From UPXZ01 sp964634605 (GTDB lineage Bacteria; Bacteroidota; Bacteroidia; Bacteroidales; Paludibacteraceae), in the NCBI GenBank assembly GCA_964634605.1, contig CAZWLJ010000005.1, positions 1 to 64,000 of the forward strand: 64,000 bases of DNA, written 5' to 3'. How positions within the stretch are numbered: the stretch's first letter is position 1; every line of letters begins with the position of its first letter. Under the pieces are notes generated by a model. It did not search any database, had not been told where the DNA came from, and saw only the letters and a program-made list of their open reading frames with translations. A program made the position numbers and the translations under genes. This document shows positions 38,266 through 47,448 of this stretch, piece after piece.

Positions 38266-38292
38266 AAACCTTACAGTGAAAAGCATCAGAAA

Positions 38293-41200
38293 ATGAATAA
38301 ATATATTAAAATAGCAGATATGGATTGCACGATTCTCAACAGAAAACTTGGCAGAATGACAGCTCTTGCAGCGCTTCTTTTTGTCTGGTACGGATTGATT
38401 GCACAGAATCCCGCAGATAATAGAAGTTCAATAACGGTAAAAGGTGTGGTAGTGGATTCGCACACAAAAAATCCGGTAAGTGCCGCTCAGATTTCAGACC
38501 TCGACAATAAAGCATCGGCTGTAACTGACGATAAGGGCAATTTTTCTATACAGTTGCCATCTTTGAACAGTATTCTGAAGGTTGTTGCCTACGATTATAC
38601 GCCTACGGAAGTATCGCTCAGGGGAAGAGATTATCTGGAGATCGAATTGTTTTCGGACAAATTTTCAAACTACTTTCAGAATATCAACACACTGACAGGT
38701 GAAAAAAGAAAATCGGCGGTGGTTTCATCGGTGAAGTCAACCGGACAAACCGATAATTCAAATGCTATGACCGCCGACGAACTGCTCCAATACGAACTCA
38801 GCGGAGATGTCAGGGGAATTACCCGCAGCGGATTAACCGGTACAGGTGCTTCTCTCTTTATCAGAGGAATTAACTCGCTGAATGCCAACGCTCAGCCTTT
38901 GTTCATTGTGGATGGTGTGATATGGAATAGCTTGTATGATGCTACTTCTGTTCATCAGGGCTTTTTCTCCAATACGCTCGATAATATTGATATAGGTGAT
39001 ATCGAAAGTATATCGGTGCTTAAAGATGGTACATCGGTATATGGCAGCAAAGCATCCAACGGTGTGATCATTGTCAAAACAAAAAGGGGGACCTCTCCTG
39101 TTACTAAAATCAATGTAAGCGCCCTTGCCGGATATATCACAAGTCCGTCGAAATTTCCCATGATGAAAGGGGATGAATTCAGGATTTATGCAAGTGACCT
39201 GCTGAAAACTCAGGGATTCGACTGGAATTCCGGTTCGTCCCGTTTCCAGTTCCTCGGAGCCGATCCGTCTGATCCGATGATTTACTACATGTACCGTAAC
39301 AATACCGACTGGTCAAAGGAAGTTTACCAGAACGGGAATGTGAACAGTTACAATATCAACGTTACCGGAGGTGATGATAAAGCACTGTATTATTTTTCGT
39401 TAGGATATACAGGCAACAAAGGAGTAGTAAAAACCACCAGTTTCCAGCGAATCAATTCACGTTTTAATGCCGATCTGACTTTCAGCAAGTACATCATGGC
39501 GGGATTGAATGTAGGTTTCAGCCGGATAGAGCGAAGTCTGCTCGACGACGGGATTAACCGGTATTCATCACCTGTATGGATGAGCAAAATCAAATCACCC
39601 ATCCTGAATCCATACAATTATACTTCTTCAGGCGAACTGGCTAAGGACTACGCCAGAACTGACAGTTTCGATGTCGGAAATCCCGCTGCTTATATTCAGA
39701 ACTCAATCAACAACCATAAAAAATTCAGACTCAACATCGGGTTCATGCCCAAAGTGCGCATCACGCCCGAACTTACGCTGAGTACCATGTTCGACTATAA
39801 TCTTGACAAGTCAGTGGAAAGAAGATTTGTACCCCTGTTTTACAAACCTGTTCGGGTAATCCCCAATATGGGAATTTCATACAATGAAATTAACAGCCAG
39901 GTAATGCGCAATACCGGAATTTTCGACGATTCGAGACTTACCTACGTGAAAGATTTCAACAGAATTCACCACATCAGCGCCCTGCTGGGCTGGCGGTTTT
40001 CAAGCAATTATTATGAATCTGATTACATCGAAGAACATAATACCGGGCAAAATAACAATACCACAATCGTTGGAAACCGCGATTTCTTTCAGGTAAAAGG
40101 GTTGAATAACCGGACCAAATCGATATCCAATTATGCCAGCGTGGATTATAATTTACACAACAGGTATTTTGTTTCGCTCACAGCTGCCATGGATGCATCT
40201 TCACGTTTCGGCAACGAAACGAAAGGCGGCATAAGCCTTCTGGGAAAAAGCTGGGGAGTTTTCCCTTCGGTAAATGTTTCATGGACAGCCTCTGCCGAGT
40301 CGTTCATGCAGTCGCTTGATTTTATCAGTTTTCTGAAGCTGAAAGCCGGATACGGCGTAACCGGCAACGATGGAATTCTGGATAATGACGCCCTGGCTTA
40401 TTTTGCCTTTATGCGATTTCTTGGTAAGGCAAACGGCCTGGTAATAGCCAACCTCGAAAATCCGGCTCTGAAATGGGAAACCACCCGCAGAGCAAATATC
40501 GGAATCGATTTGACACTGTTCAACAGGCTCACAGCCACGTTCGATTATTTTTTAAGCAATACTTCTGATCTTTTGGTAATCAAAGACTTACCCTATGTGT
40601 CGGGGCTGAATAAATACTGGACCAATGATGGTACACTTAAAAATAACGGATTCGAAGCTTCGCTCAACTGGCGTGCGCTGAATCTGAAAAATCTGAAATG
40701 GGAAATTGGCGCTACTGTAGGGCATTATAAAAACGAAATCACTTCGTTGCCCGGAGGGGAATACCTGACTTCGGTGTACGACGGCCAGGTAATTACAGCT
40801 GTCGGAAATCCGGCCGGATCATTCTGGGGGTATAAAACCAAAGGAGTCTTTGCCAGACAATCGGATGCCGAAACAGCCGGTTTACACATACAAAACGCGG
40901 ATGGAACATTTACTTATTTTGGCGCGGGCGACATGATCTTTGACGACCCGGACGGTAACAAGCTGATAAACGAACTTGACAAACAGGTGATAGGAAATCC
41001 CAATCCCGATTATTACGGTAATATTACCAGTAAAATTTCTTTCAAACGGTTTGCACTCAACACGATATTTACTTATTCCTACGGAAATGATGTGTATAAT
41101 TATCAGCGAAGCAAACTTGAATCCGGATCTGACTTCAGTAACCAGACTTCAGCAATGCTGCGCCGGTGGATTTTCGAAGGACAGAATACCGATATCCCGA

Positions 41201-41493
41201 AATCGTATTATGCCGATCCGATGGGTAATTCACGCTTTTCCGACCGCTGGATTGAAGATGGTTCTTATCTGAAACTAAAAACATTAACACTCTCATACGA
41301 GCTGCCGGTAAAAAGTAATTTCATCGAAGGTATTCAATTCTGGATTTCTGCCAATAATCTTGTTACTTTTACCAGTTATTTAGGGCTCGATCCGGAATCA
41401 TCGTCAATGAACTCTGTTTATTATCAGGGCATCGATGCCGGACTTATTCCTTCAACAAAAAGCTACTATGCCGGTGTTAAATTCAACTTATAA
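38293..41493 (+). CDS. SusC/RagA-type TonB-dependent outer membrane transporter (second), 1066 aa
   Basis: An N-terminal signal (unusually long n-region, hydrophobic core ~22-38) precedes a carboxypeptidase-regulatory-like domain (~46-122; VKGVVVDSHTKNPVSAAQIS), the plug domain (~150-265; SLFIRGINSLNANAQPLFIV, SVLKDGTSVYGSKASNGVII) and a beta-barrel ending YYAGVKFNL. It is clearly diverged from the first SusC of the operon, so it is an old paralogue and not a recent copy. Its SusD partner starts 13 bases later. The operon therefore encodes two distinct importers, perhaps for different fragments of one glycan. Confidence 0.95.
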   Translation: MNKYIKIADMDCTILNRKLGRMTALAALLFVWYGLIAQNPADNRSSITVKGVVVDSHTKNPVSAAQISDLDNKASAVTDDKGNFSIQLPSLNSILKVVAYDYTPTEVSLRGRDYLEIELFSDKFSNYFQNINTLTGEKRKSAVVSSVKSTGQTDNSNAMTADELLQYELSGDVRGITRSGLTGTGASLFIRGINSLNANAQPLFIVDGVIWNSLYDATSVHQGFFSNTLDNIDIGDIESISVLKDGTSVYGSKASNGVIIVKTKRGTSPVTKINVSALAGYITSPSKFPMMKGDEFRIYASDLLKTQGFDWNSGSSRFQFLGADPSDPMIYYMYRNNTDWSKEVYQNGNVNSYNINVTGGDDKALYYFSLGYTGNKGVVKTTSFQRINSRFNADLTFSKYIMAGLNVGFSRIERSLLDDGINRYSSPVWMSKIKSPILNPYNYTSSGELAKDYARTDSFDVGNPAAYIQNSINNHKKFRLNIGFMPKVRITPELTLSTMFDYNLDKSVERRFVPLFYKPVRVIPNMGISYNEINSQVMRNTGIFDDSRLTYVKDFNRIHHISALLGWRFSSNYYESDYIEEHNTGQNNNTTIVGNRDFFQVKGLNNRTKSISNYASVDYNLHNRYFVSLTAAMDASSRFGNETKGGISLLGKSWGVFPSVNVSWTASAESFMQSLDFISFLKLKAGYGVTGNDGILDNDALAYFAFMRFLGKANGLVIANLENPALKWETTRRANIGIDLTLFNRLTATFDYFLSNTSDLLVIKDLPYVSGLNKYWTNDGTLKNNGFEASLNWRALNLKNLKWEIGATVGHYKNEITSLPGGEYLTSVYDGQVITAVGNPAGSFWGYKTKGVFARQSDAETAGLHIQNADGTFTYFGAGDMIFDDPDGNKLINELDKQVIGNPNPDYYGNITSKISFKRFALNTIFTYSYGNDVYNYQRSKLESGSDFSNQTSAMLRRWIFEGQNTDIPKSYYADPMGNSRFSDRWIEDGSYLKLKTLTLSYELPVKSNFIEGIQFWISANNLVTFTSYLGLDPESSSMNSVYYQGIDAGLIPSTKSYYAGVKFNL

Positions 41494-41506
41494 AAATTAG
41501 TATGTT

Positions 41507-43180
41507 ATGAAAAATATAGTAAAGAGTATACTAACAATGCTGATCGTCGGTAATATTGTTATCGGATGCGATAAAATGCTAGACGTTGACTCCGAACGGG
41601 TAGTCTTTCCTGATGAATTTAACATGACTGCCAGAAATGACTCGCTCTATTCCATGTTCGGATTGTTTTCGCAATTGCAGAATATTGTTAACAGCTATGT
41701 TTTGCTCGGAGAACTCCGGGGCGATCTGATGGATGCCGACACTAAAGCTAATCTGTATCTGAAAGAGATTAATAATTTTGAAGTGTCGCCCGGGAATCCC
41801 TATGCTGCTAACATTCACGACTATTATTCAGTGATAAATAACAGCAACTACATCATATCCAAAATAGCCGAAGCCCCATTTAAAGGAAGCGAAAAATTTA
41901 CTGCCGCCTGTAAAGCTATCAGAGCCTGGACCTATATGCAGATTGCCCTCAATTTTGGCTCGGCAGTGTATTACGACGAACCTGTACTTTCCGTTTCACA
42001 GGCCGGGGCCATTCAAGCCGAAAAGCCGTTGAGTTTCGAGCAACTCGCGCCGATTCTAATTGAAGAACTTACTCCCATAAGAGATGTGTTGAGTCCGAAT
42101 TTTGATTTCACCATTAACAGCCACAGCTTAACATACTCATTTTTTCCTGTTAAATTTATCCTGGGCGACTTGTATCTTTGGACTGGTCAGTACACCAATG
42201 CAGCCCGGGAATACAAAGACCTGATCGACGAAAACAGTTACACAATTCTGAACAACCGATACGAAACAAACCGCAATGTGATAAATAATGGATTCTCCGG
42301 TGGCTTCACAATGTATGGAGGCGGTTGGTTTGGTCTCTTTTCCACCGGTTCAGCCGAATATATTACCAACATAGCAACAACCAACGAATATAGTTATAAA
42401 TTTCATCTGGACAGCCTGATTCTTAATGCAGAACTTATCTCGTCTGAAGTAGCTCAGAATAAGTGGAGAAATCAAATGTATTATCAGTCTGCCACACTCG
42501 ATACACTGGGTGATATGAGAATAATCGGATCGGTTTCAAAACAAAAACCCGAAAGAACAACTTCAGGATCAGGTACTGTGCTGAATTATAATCTGAATGA
42601 TTTCTCGGATATGAAATACATTACAAAGTATGCTCAGATGAATTTGCTCACCACATCTGCAAAAAACACAAGCAAAATCATCATGATCTACAGAGTGGGG
42701 CTGCTGTACCTGAGATATGCCGAAGCTGTGAACAGGGCAGGTAACCCTAACATGGCATTTGCAGTACTTAAACACGGACTTAGCGCTGCCACTCTCAATA
42801 ATAAAAAGATCATACCGTACAACGAGGTCGATTCTGTCGATGTACCTGATTATCTCGACTTCAGAGACCGGAAGTTTGATAATAATATAGGAATCAGAAT
42901 GAGAGGTTTGGGCAATGTAAATCTGGATACAACATACTATATAATTCCCCGTTTGCCGGGATTAAACGACTCTGTGGAATATGTCGAAGATAAAATTCAG
43001 GAAGAACTGGCGCTCGAAACAGCTTTTGAAGGAAATCGCTTTCAGGATCTCATGCGGTTTGCCATACGAAGAAACGACAATGCCTATCTGGCTGATAAAG
43101 TAGCGGCTAAACACACTTCAAACAGGGAAACAATCAGAGACAAACTGATGACCAGGCAAAACTGGTTTATAAGAAAATAA
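41507..43180 (+). CDS. SusD/RagB-type surface lipoprotein (second), 557 aa
   Basis: The lipobox IVIGC has its cysteine at residue 21, followed by DKMLDVDSERVV, the usual SusD start. Helical repeats contain AIRAWTYMQIALNFGSAVYYDEP and LGDLYLWTGQYTNAAREYKDL. The C-terminal block EELALETAFEGNRFQDLMRFAIRR matches the SusD signature. It is the last gene of the SusCD operon, followed by a terminator hairpin at 43204. Sequence similarity to the first SusD is low by eye, consistent with a separate binding specificity. Confidence 0.94.
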   Translation: MKNIVKSILTMLIVGNIVIGCDKMLDVDSERVVFPDEFNMTARNDSLYSMFGLFSQLQNIVNSYVLLGELRGDLMDADTKANLYLKEINNFEVSPGNPYAANIHDYYSVINNSNYIISKIAEAPFKGSEKFTAACKAIRAWTYMQIALNFGSAVYYDEPVLSVSQAGAIQAEKPLSFEQLAPILIEELTPIRDVLSPNFDFTINSHSLTYSFFPVKFILGDLYLWTGQYTNAAREYKDLIDENSYTILNNRYETNRNVINNGFSGGFTMYGGGWFGLFSTGSAEYITNIATTNEYSYKFHLDSLILNAELISSEVAQNKWRNQMYYQSATLDTLGDMRIIGSVSKQKPERTTSGSGTVLNYNLNDFSDMKYITKYAQMNLLTTSAKNTSKIIMIYRVGLLYLRYAEAVNRAGNPNMAFAVLKHGLSAATLNNKKIIPYNEVDSVDVPDYLDFRDRKFDNNIGIRMRGLGNVNLDTTYYIIPRLPGLNDSVEYVEDKIQEELALETAFEGNRFQDLMRFAIRRNDNAYLADKVAAKHTSNRETIRDKLMTRQNWFIRK

Positions 43181-43203
43181 TAATACTTCGGGGCATCAGC
43201 AGT

Positions 43204-43240
43204 AGAGGGGAGCATGGCAAACATGATCCCCTCTTTAGGT
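43204..43240 (+). terminator. Terminator of the SusCD operon
   Basis: A 13-position stem with a single mismatch (43204-43216 with 43222-43234) and a 5-base loop is followed by a short T-rich stretch (TTAGGTTT). It lies 24 bases after the last susD stop and before the arabinose promoter. Confidence 0.75.
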
Positions 43241-43340
43241 TTAACCTTATAGTATTATCAAGACGAAAGGCAAACTCTTTTTTAACACAAAATTCAGTCT
43301 ATAAGGATAAATATGTGTTGTAAAACATAGTGAAATAAAA

Positions 43341-43370
43341 TTGTTTTCATGAATATTATTAATATATTTG
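43341..43370 (+). promoter_or_regulatory. Promoter of the arabinose operon
   Basis: TTG (43341-43343), a 19-base spacer and TATATTTG (43363-43370) match the Bacteroidota vegetative promoter perfectly. Transcription should start near 43377, giving a leader of about 50 bases before araD. An AraR-type palindrome begins 11 bases after the -7 box. Confidence 0.85.
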
Positions 43371-43380
43371 CCACGAACTA

Positions 43381-43401
43381 TAAGTGTAAAATATACACTT
43401 A
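43381..43401 (+). promoter_or_regulatory. Putative AraR operator, 21-bp palindrome
   Basis: Two 8-bp inverted arms (TAAGTGTA at 43381-43388, TACACTTA at 43394-43401) flank AAATA. The palindrome sits just downstream of the predicted start of transcription, where a bound repressor would block RNA polymerase. Bacteroides AraR, a Nudix-family arabinose repressor, is known to bind palindromic sites before arabinose genes, and a gene for such a protein lies in this same operon. Binding is inferred. Confidence 0.72.
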
Positions 43402-43427
43402 ATAAATAATAAAATAAACTTATTCAG

Positions 43428-44111
43428 ATGCTGGAATCATTAAAGAAAACTGTTTTTCAAGCCAATCTAGAGTTGGTAAAACACGGATTGGTTATCTTCA
43501 CCTGGGGAAATGTAAGTGCAATCGACCGTGACTCAAATCTGGTTGTCATCAAACCATCCGGAGTTTCGTATGACGAGATGAAACCTGAACACATGGTTGT
43601 GGTAGACCTGGATGGCAATATAGTGGAAGGAAGCTACAAACCATCTTCCGATACTGCTACTCATGTGGCTCTGTATAAGGCATTTCCCAATATTGGTGGA
43701 GTCGTGCATACTCATTCCACTTACGCAACATCATGGGCGCAAGCCGGTCTTGACATTCCGAATATCGGAACAACCCATTCCGATTATTTCAGTGAGGCAA
43801 TCCCCTGTACCCGCGATATGACACAGAACGAAGTGGAAGGCGAATACGAAAAGGATACCGGAACTGTAATCATCGAAAGTTTCAGGAATATCAATCCGGA
43901 TTATGTGCCCGGTGTATTGGTAAAGAATCATGGTCCTTTCAGCTGGGGGAAAAATGCCGCTGATGCCGTACACAACGCTGTGGTGATGGAACAGGTAGCC
44001 AAAATGGCATACATTGCATACGGACTGAATCCGAACCTGACAATGAACGAAAACCTGATAAAAAAGCATTTTTTCCGCAAACACGGACCAAATGCATATT
44101 ACGGACAATAA
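43428..44111 (+). CDS. araD: L-ribulose-5-phosphate 4-epimerase, 227 aa
   Basis: It converts L-ribulose-5-phosphate to D-xylulose-5-phosphate, the last step of bacterial L-arabinose catabolism, in the cytoplasm. Class II aldolase/epimerase landmarks are present: KPSGVSYDEM, the zinc ligands His94 and His96 in VVHTHSTYAT, His168 in LVKNHGPFSWG, and the NIGTTHSDYF loop. The length equals the family norm (~230). It is the first gene of the operon, behind the consensus promoter and AraR-type palindrome. A small hairpin lies in the 77-base gap to araA. Confidence 0.96.
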   Translation: MLESLKKTVFQANLELVKHGLVIFTWGNVSAIDRDSNLVVIKPSGVSYDEMKPEHMVVVDLDGNIVEGSYKPSSDTATHVALYKAFPNIGGVVHTHSTYATSWAQAGLDIPNIGTTHSDYFSEAIPCTRDMTQNEVEGEYEKDTGTVIIESFRNINPDYVPGVLVKNHGPFSWGKNAADAVHNAVVMEQVAKMAYIAYGLNPNLTMNENLIKKHFFRKHGPNAYYGQ

Positions 44112-44141
44112 AAAATCAAAAGAAACAATATTATCAACCTT

Positions 44142-44170
44142 CCCTGATGATGAATTAAAACATATCAGGG
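44142..44170 (+). repeat. Short inverted repeat between araD and araA
   Basis: CCCTGAT (44142-44148) and ATCAGGG (44164-44170) form a 7-bp stem with a 15-base loop in the araD-araA gap. There is no strong T-run, so it is more likely an mRNA stabiliser or processing element than a terminator. Confidence 0.4.
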
Positions 44171-44188
44171 CCAAAAAATTTTAAGAAA

Positions 44189-45694
44189 ATGATTAATTAC
44201 AATGACTTCGAAGTATGGTTCGTTACCGGAGCTCAGCTTCTTTATGGTGGCGATGCGGTGGTGCAGGTGGATGCACACTCAACCGAAATGGTAAAAGGAC
44301 TGAATGAACTGGGAAATCTCCCGGTAAAAGTGGTTTATAAAGGAACAGCAAATTCATCGGCTGAAATTTCAGAAATTTTCAGGGCAGCAAACGGTGATAC
44401 GAAATGTGTGGGTGTAATCACCTGGATGCATACTTTCTCACCTGCTAAAATGTGGATTCATGGATTGATGGATTTCAAAAAACCGCTCCTTCACCTCCAC
44501 ACCCAGTACAACGAGAAAATCCCATGGGATACCATTGATATGGACTTCATGAACCTCAACCAAAGCGCTCACGGCGACCGCGAATTTGGATTTATCACCG
44601 CACGGTTGCGCAAACCACGCAAAATTGTAGTCGGATACTGGAAAGACAAGGAAACTCACCGCAAAATTTCTACATGGATGCGTGTATCCGTAGCATGGGC
44701 TGATGCTCAGGATATGCGGATTATCCGTTTTGGCGACAACATGAACAATGTGGCGGTAACCGATGGCGACAAAGTAGAAGCTGAAATTCGTATGGGATAT
44801 CATGTGGATAATGCCCCGATTGCCAAACTCGTACCTTACGTAAATGCCGTGAAAGAGGAAGAAATTGATGCACTGGTTACAGAATACGATAAACTCTACG
44901 ACATAGCTCCTGATGCTGCCAAAGGTGGTATAAATCACGCCCATGTACGTGCTGCTGCCGCTCAGGAAATAGGTCTGCGCCGCTTCCTCGAAGAAAAAGG
45001 GGCAAAAGCATTCACAACCAGTTTTGATGAACTCGAAGGTATGGACCAGCTCATGGGATTTGCTTCTCAGCGCCTGATGCAGGACGGCTACGGATTTGGT
45101 GCTGAAGGCGACTGGAAAACAGCGGCACTCGTTCGTACCATGTGGGTAATGGGAGCAGGACTCGAAGGTGGTTGCTCATTCCTCGAAGATTATACCCTCA
45201 ATTTCGAAGGAGAAAGAAGCTCGATTCTGCAGGCTCACATGCTCGAAATTAACCCCTCAATCACCAATCAGAAACCTCAGCTCCAGGTTCATTTCCTGGG
45301 TATCGGCGATGCCGGAACCTGCGCACGACTGGTATTCCAGGCACATCAGGGACAGGGAATTGCCTGTACGATAGTTGATATGGGAAATCGGTTCCGGATG
45401 ATTGTAAATGTTGTGGATGTAATCGAAACCAACGATTTACCAAAACTTCCTGTGGCTTGCGCGTTGTGGATTCCGCAACCCAACTTCGAAGTCGGAGCAG
45501 GAGCCTGGATACAGGCCGGTGGCACTCACCACTCCAGTTTCTCGTTTGCTCTTACTAAAGAACACATGGAAGACTTTGCCGAAATAGCTGATATGGAAAT
45601 GCTCCTGATTGACAACGACACAACCATGCGTAACTTCAAGCAGGATCTTCGCAATAACGAAGTGTACTACATGCTCAACAGAGCATTGAGATAA
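44189..45694 (+). CDS. araA: L-arabinose isomerase, 501 aa
   Basis: It interconverts L-arabinose and L-ribulose. The residues known as metal and catalytic ligands in the E. coli enzyme are all visible: Glu306 in GAEGDWK, Glu333 in FLEDYTLNFEG, His350 in QAHMLEINPS and the late histidine pair His447-His448 in GGTHHSSFS. Length and numbering match E. coli AraA (500 aa) almost exactly. It is cytoplasmic and lies between araD and araB in the arabinose operon. Identity is secure. Confidence 0.98.
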   Translation: MINYNDFEVWFVTGAQLLYGGDAVVQVDAHSTEMVKGLNELGNLPVKVVYKGTANSSAEISEIFRAANGDTKCVGVITWMHTFSPAKMWIHGLMDFKKPLLHLHTQYNEKIPWDTIDMDFMNLNQSAHGDREFGFITARLRKPRKIVVGYWKDKETHRKISTWMRVSVAWADAQDMRIIRFGDNMNNVAVTDGDKVEAEIRMGYHVDNAPIAKLVPYVNAVKEEEIDALVTEYDKLYDIAPDAAKGGINHAHVRAAAAQEIGLRRFLEEKGAKAFTTSFDELEGMDQLMGFASQRLMQDGYGFGAEGDWKTAALVRTMWVMGAGLEGGCSFLEDYTLNFEGERSSILQAHMLEINPSITNQKPQLQVHFLGIGDAGTCARLVFQAHQGQGIACTIVDMGNRFRMIVNVVDVIETNDLPKLPVACALWIPQPNFEVGAGAWIQAGGTHHSSFSFALTKEHMEDFAEIADMEMLLIDNDTTMRNFKQDLRNNEVYYMLNRALR

Positions 45695-45705
45695 TAAACT
45701 TAGTC

Positions 45706-45763
45706 CACAGTTTATAGTTACCGGATTAACGGGCTATAAACTGTGAACTATAAACTATAAACT
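45706..45763 (+). repeat. Hairpin and short direct repeats between araA and araB
   Basis: CACAGTTTATAG (45706-45717) pairs perfectly with CTATAAACTGTG (45734-45745), a 12-bp stem with a 16-base loop. It is followed by tandem copies of the unit ACTATAA running up to the araB start. No T-run follows. TATAAACT-type repeats of this kind are, as I recall, dispersed between genes in several Bacteroidota genomes, but I cannot check copies outside this window. Confidence 0.7.
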
Positions 45764-45766
45764 ACT

Positions 45767-47437
45767 ATGAAATACGTAATAGGTTTAGACTATGGAAGTG
45801 ATTCGGCCAGGGCGGTAATCATTAATGCCGAAACCGGTGAAGAATTAGCTTCCTCCGTGAAATATTATCCGCGCTGGATGGAAGGAAAATTCTGCATCCC
45901 GGCCGCCAACCAGTATCGCCAGCATCCTCAGGACTACATCGATGTACTCGAATTTACGGTAAAAGATGCACTGGCTAAATGTCCTGCGGGCACAGCCGGA
46001 CAGGTAGTGGGCATTGCATTCGATACTACCGGCAGCACACCGGTATTTACCGATAAAAATGGTACTCCGCTTTCCATGCTTCCTGAGTTTGCCGAAAATC
46101 CCAATGCCATGTTTGTGCTTTGGAAAGACCATACAGCTATCAGAGAGGCAAATGAAATCAACGAACTGGCCCGTAAATGGGATATTGATTATACGTCGTA
46201 CGAAGGAGGAATCTATTCATCCGAATGGTTCTGGGCTAAAGCATTGCATGTGCTTCGCGAAGACGAGCAGGTACGTGAGGCTGCATATTCCATTGTAGAA
46301 CATTGCGACTGGATGCCAGCCTTGCTCACCGGAGTATCCACACCCGAAAAAATGTACCGCAGCCGTTGTGCATCGGGGCATAAAGCCATGTGGCTTGAAG
46401 AGTGGGGCGGTCTGCCTTCCGAAGAATTTCTGACAGCACTTGACCCTGTATTGGCTGGTTTTCGCAACCGTTTGTTCACCGAAACCTGCTCAAGTGATAT
46501 GAAAGTGGGTAATCTTACACCTGAATGGGCTGAAAGACTCGGACTTACTACATCTGTGGCAGTAGCTGTAGGCGCTTTCGATGCTCATATGGGTGCCGTT
46601 GGAGCTGAAATTAAACCCGGAGCGCTGGTACGTATCATAGGTACCTCCACGTGCGACATTATGGTATCCGACTACGATACCATGGGCGACAAACTGATAC
46701 CCGGCATTTGCGGTCAGGTGGATGGTTCGGTTATTCCCGGAATGGTAGGTCTGGAAGCCGGTCAATCGGCTTTCGGCGATATCTATGCCTGGTTCAAAAG
46801 GGTTGTGGCATGGCCTGTTGAGAATATTCTGGCAAAATCAACACTCATTGACGAGGATACCAAACAGAAACTGATTGATGAAACACTGGATCAGATTATC
46901 CCCGTTTTATCTGAAGAAGCCATGAAAATACCGGTTACGGAATCGACCGTACTGGCTACCGACTGGATGAACGGCCGACGGACACCCGATGCCAACCAGA
47001 TGCTGAAAGGGACCATCACCGGACTGACTCTGGCGAGCTCTGCACCGCTTATTTTCAGAGCGCTTGTGGAAGCCACGGCTTTCGGATCGAAGGCGATTGT
47101 TGATCGTTTCAGGGAAAACGGAGTGGTGATAAATGAAGTGATTGGAATCGGTGGAATAGCACTTAAATCGCCCTTCGTGATGCAGGTGATGGCAGATGTG
47201 CTTGGAATGCCCATCAAAGTGGCCAAATCAGATCAGGCATGCGCATTCGGAGCTTCCATGTTTGCAGCAGTGGCAGCCGGAGTTTACAGTAAGGTGGAAG
47301 ATGCCCAGAACGCAATGGGAATGGGATTCTCTTCGGAATATCAGCCCGACATGAACAACCACCTGTTGTATCTCGAAATGTACAGACAGTATGCAGCAAT
47401 AGGTAAATTTACTGAAGATAATTTGTTTAACAAATAA
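45767..47437 (+). CDS. araB: Ribulokinase, 556 aa
   Basis: This FGGY-family kinase phosphorylates L-ribulose to L-ribulose-5-phosphate with ATP. The N-terminal phosphate-binding loop GLDYGSDSARAVI, the motif GIAFDTTGSTPVF, catalytic-region segments VAVGAFDAHMGAVGA and IGTSTCDIMV, and the late GIGGIALKSPFVMQVMADVL are characteristic. The length matches bacterial AraB (~560 aa) rather than shorter xylulokinases. It follows araA by 72 bases containing a hairpin, and precedes the mutarotase gene by 11 bases. Confidence 0.96.
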   Translation: MKYVIGLDYGSDSARAVIINAETGEELASSVKYYPRWMEGKFCIPAANQYRQHPQDYIDVLEFTVKDALAKCPAGTAGQVVGIAFDTTGSTPVFTDKNGTPLSMLPEFAENPNAMFVLWKDHTAIREANEINELARKWDIDYTSYEGGIYSSEWFWAKALHVLREDEQVREAAYSIVEHCDWMPALLTGVSTPEKMYRSRCASGHKAMWLEEWGGLPSEEFLTALDPVLAGFRNRLFTETCSSDMKVGNLTPEWAERLGLTTSVAVAVGAFDAHMGAVGAEIKPGALVRIIGTSTCDIMVSDYDTMGDKLIPGICGQVDGSVIPGMVGLEAGQSAFGDIYAWFKRVVAWPVENILAKSTLIDEDTKQKLIDETLDQIIPVLSEEAMKIPVTESTVLATDWMNGRRTPDANQMLKGTITGLTLASSAPLIFRALVEATAFGSKAIVDRFRENGVVINEVIGIGGIALKSPFVMQVMADVLGMPIKVAKSDQACAFGASMFAAVAAGVYSKVEDAQNAMGMGFSSEYQPDMNNHLLYLEMYRQYAAIGKFTEDNLFNK

Positions 47438-47448
47438 AGAAGAATACT

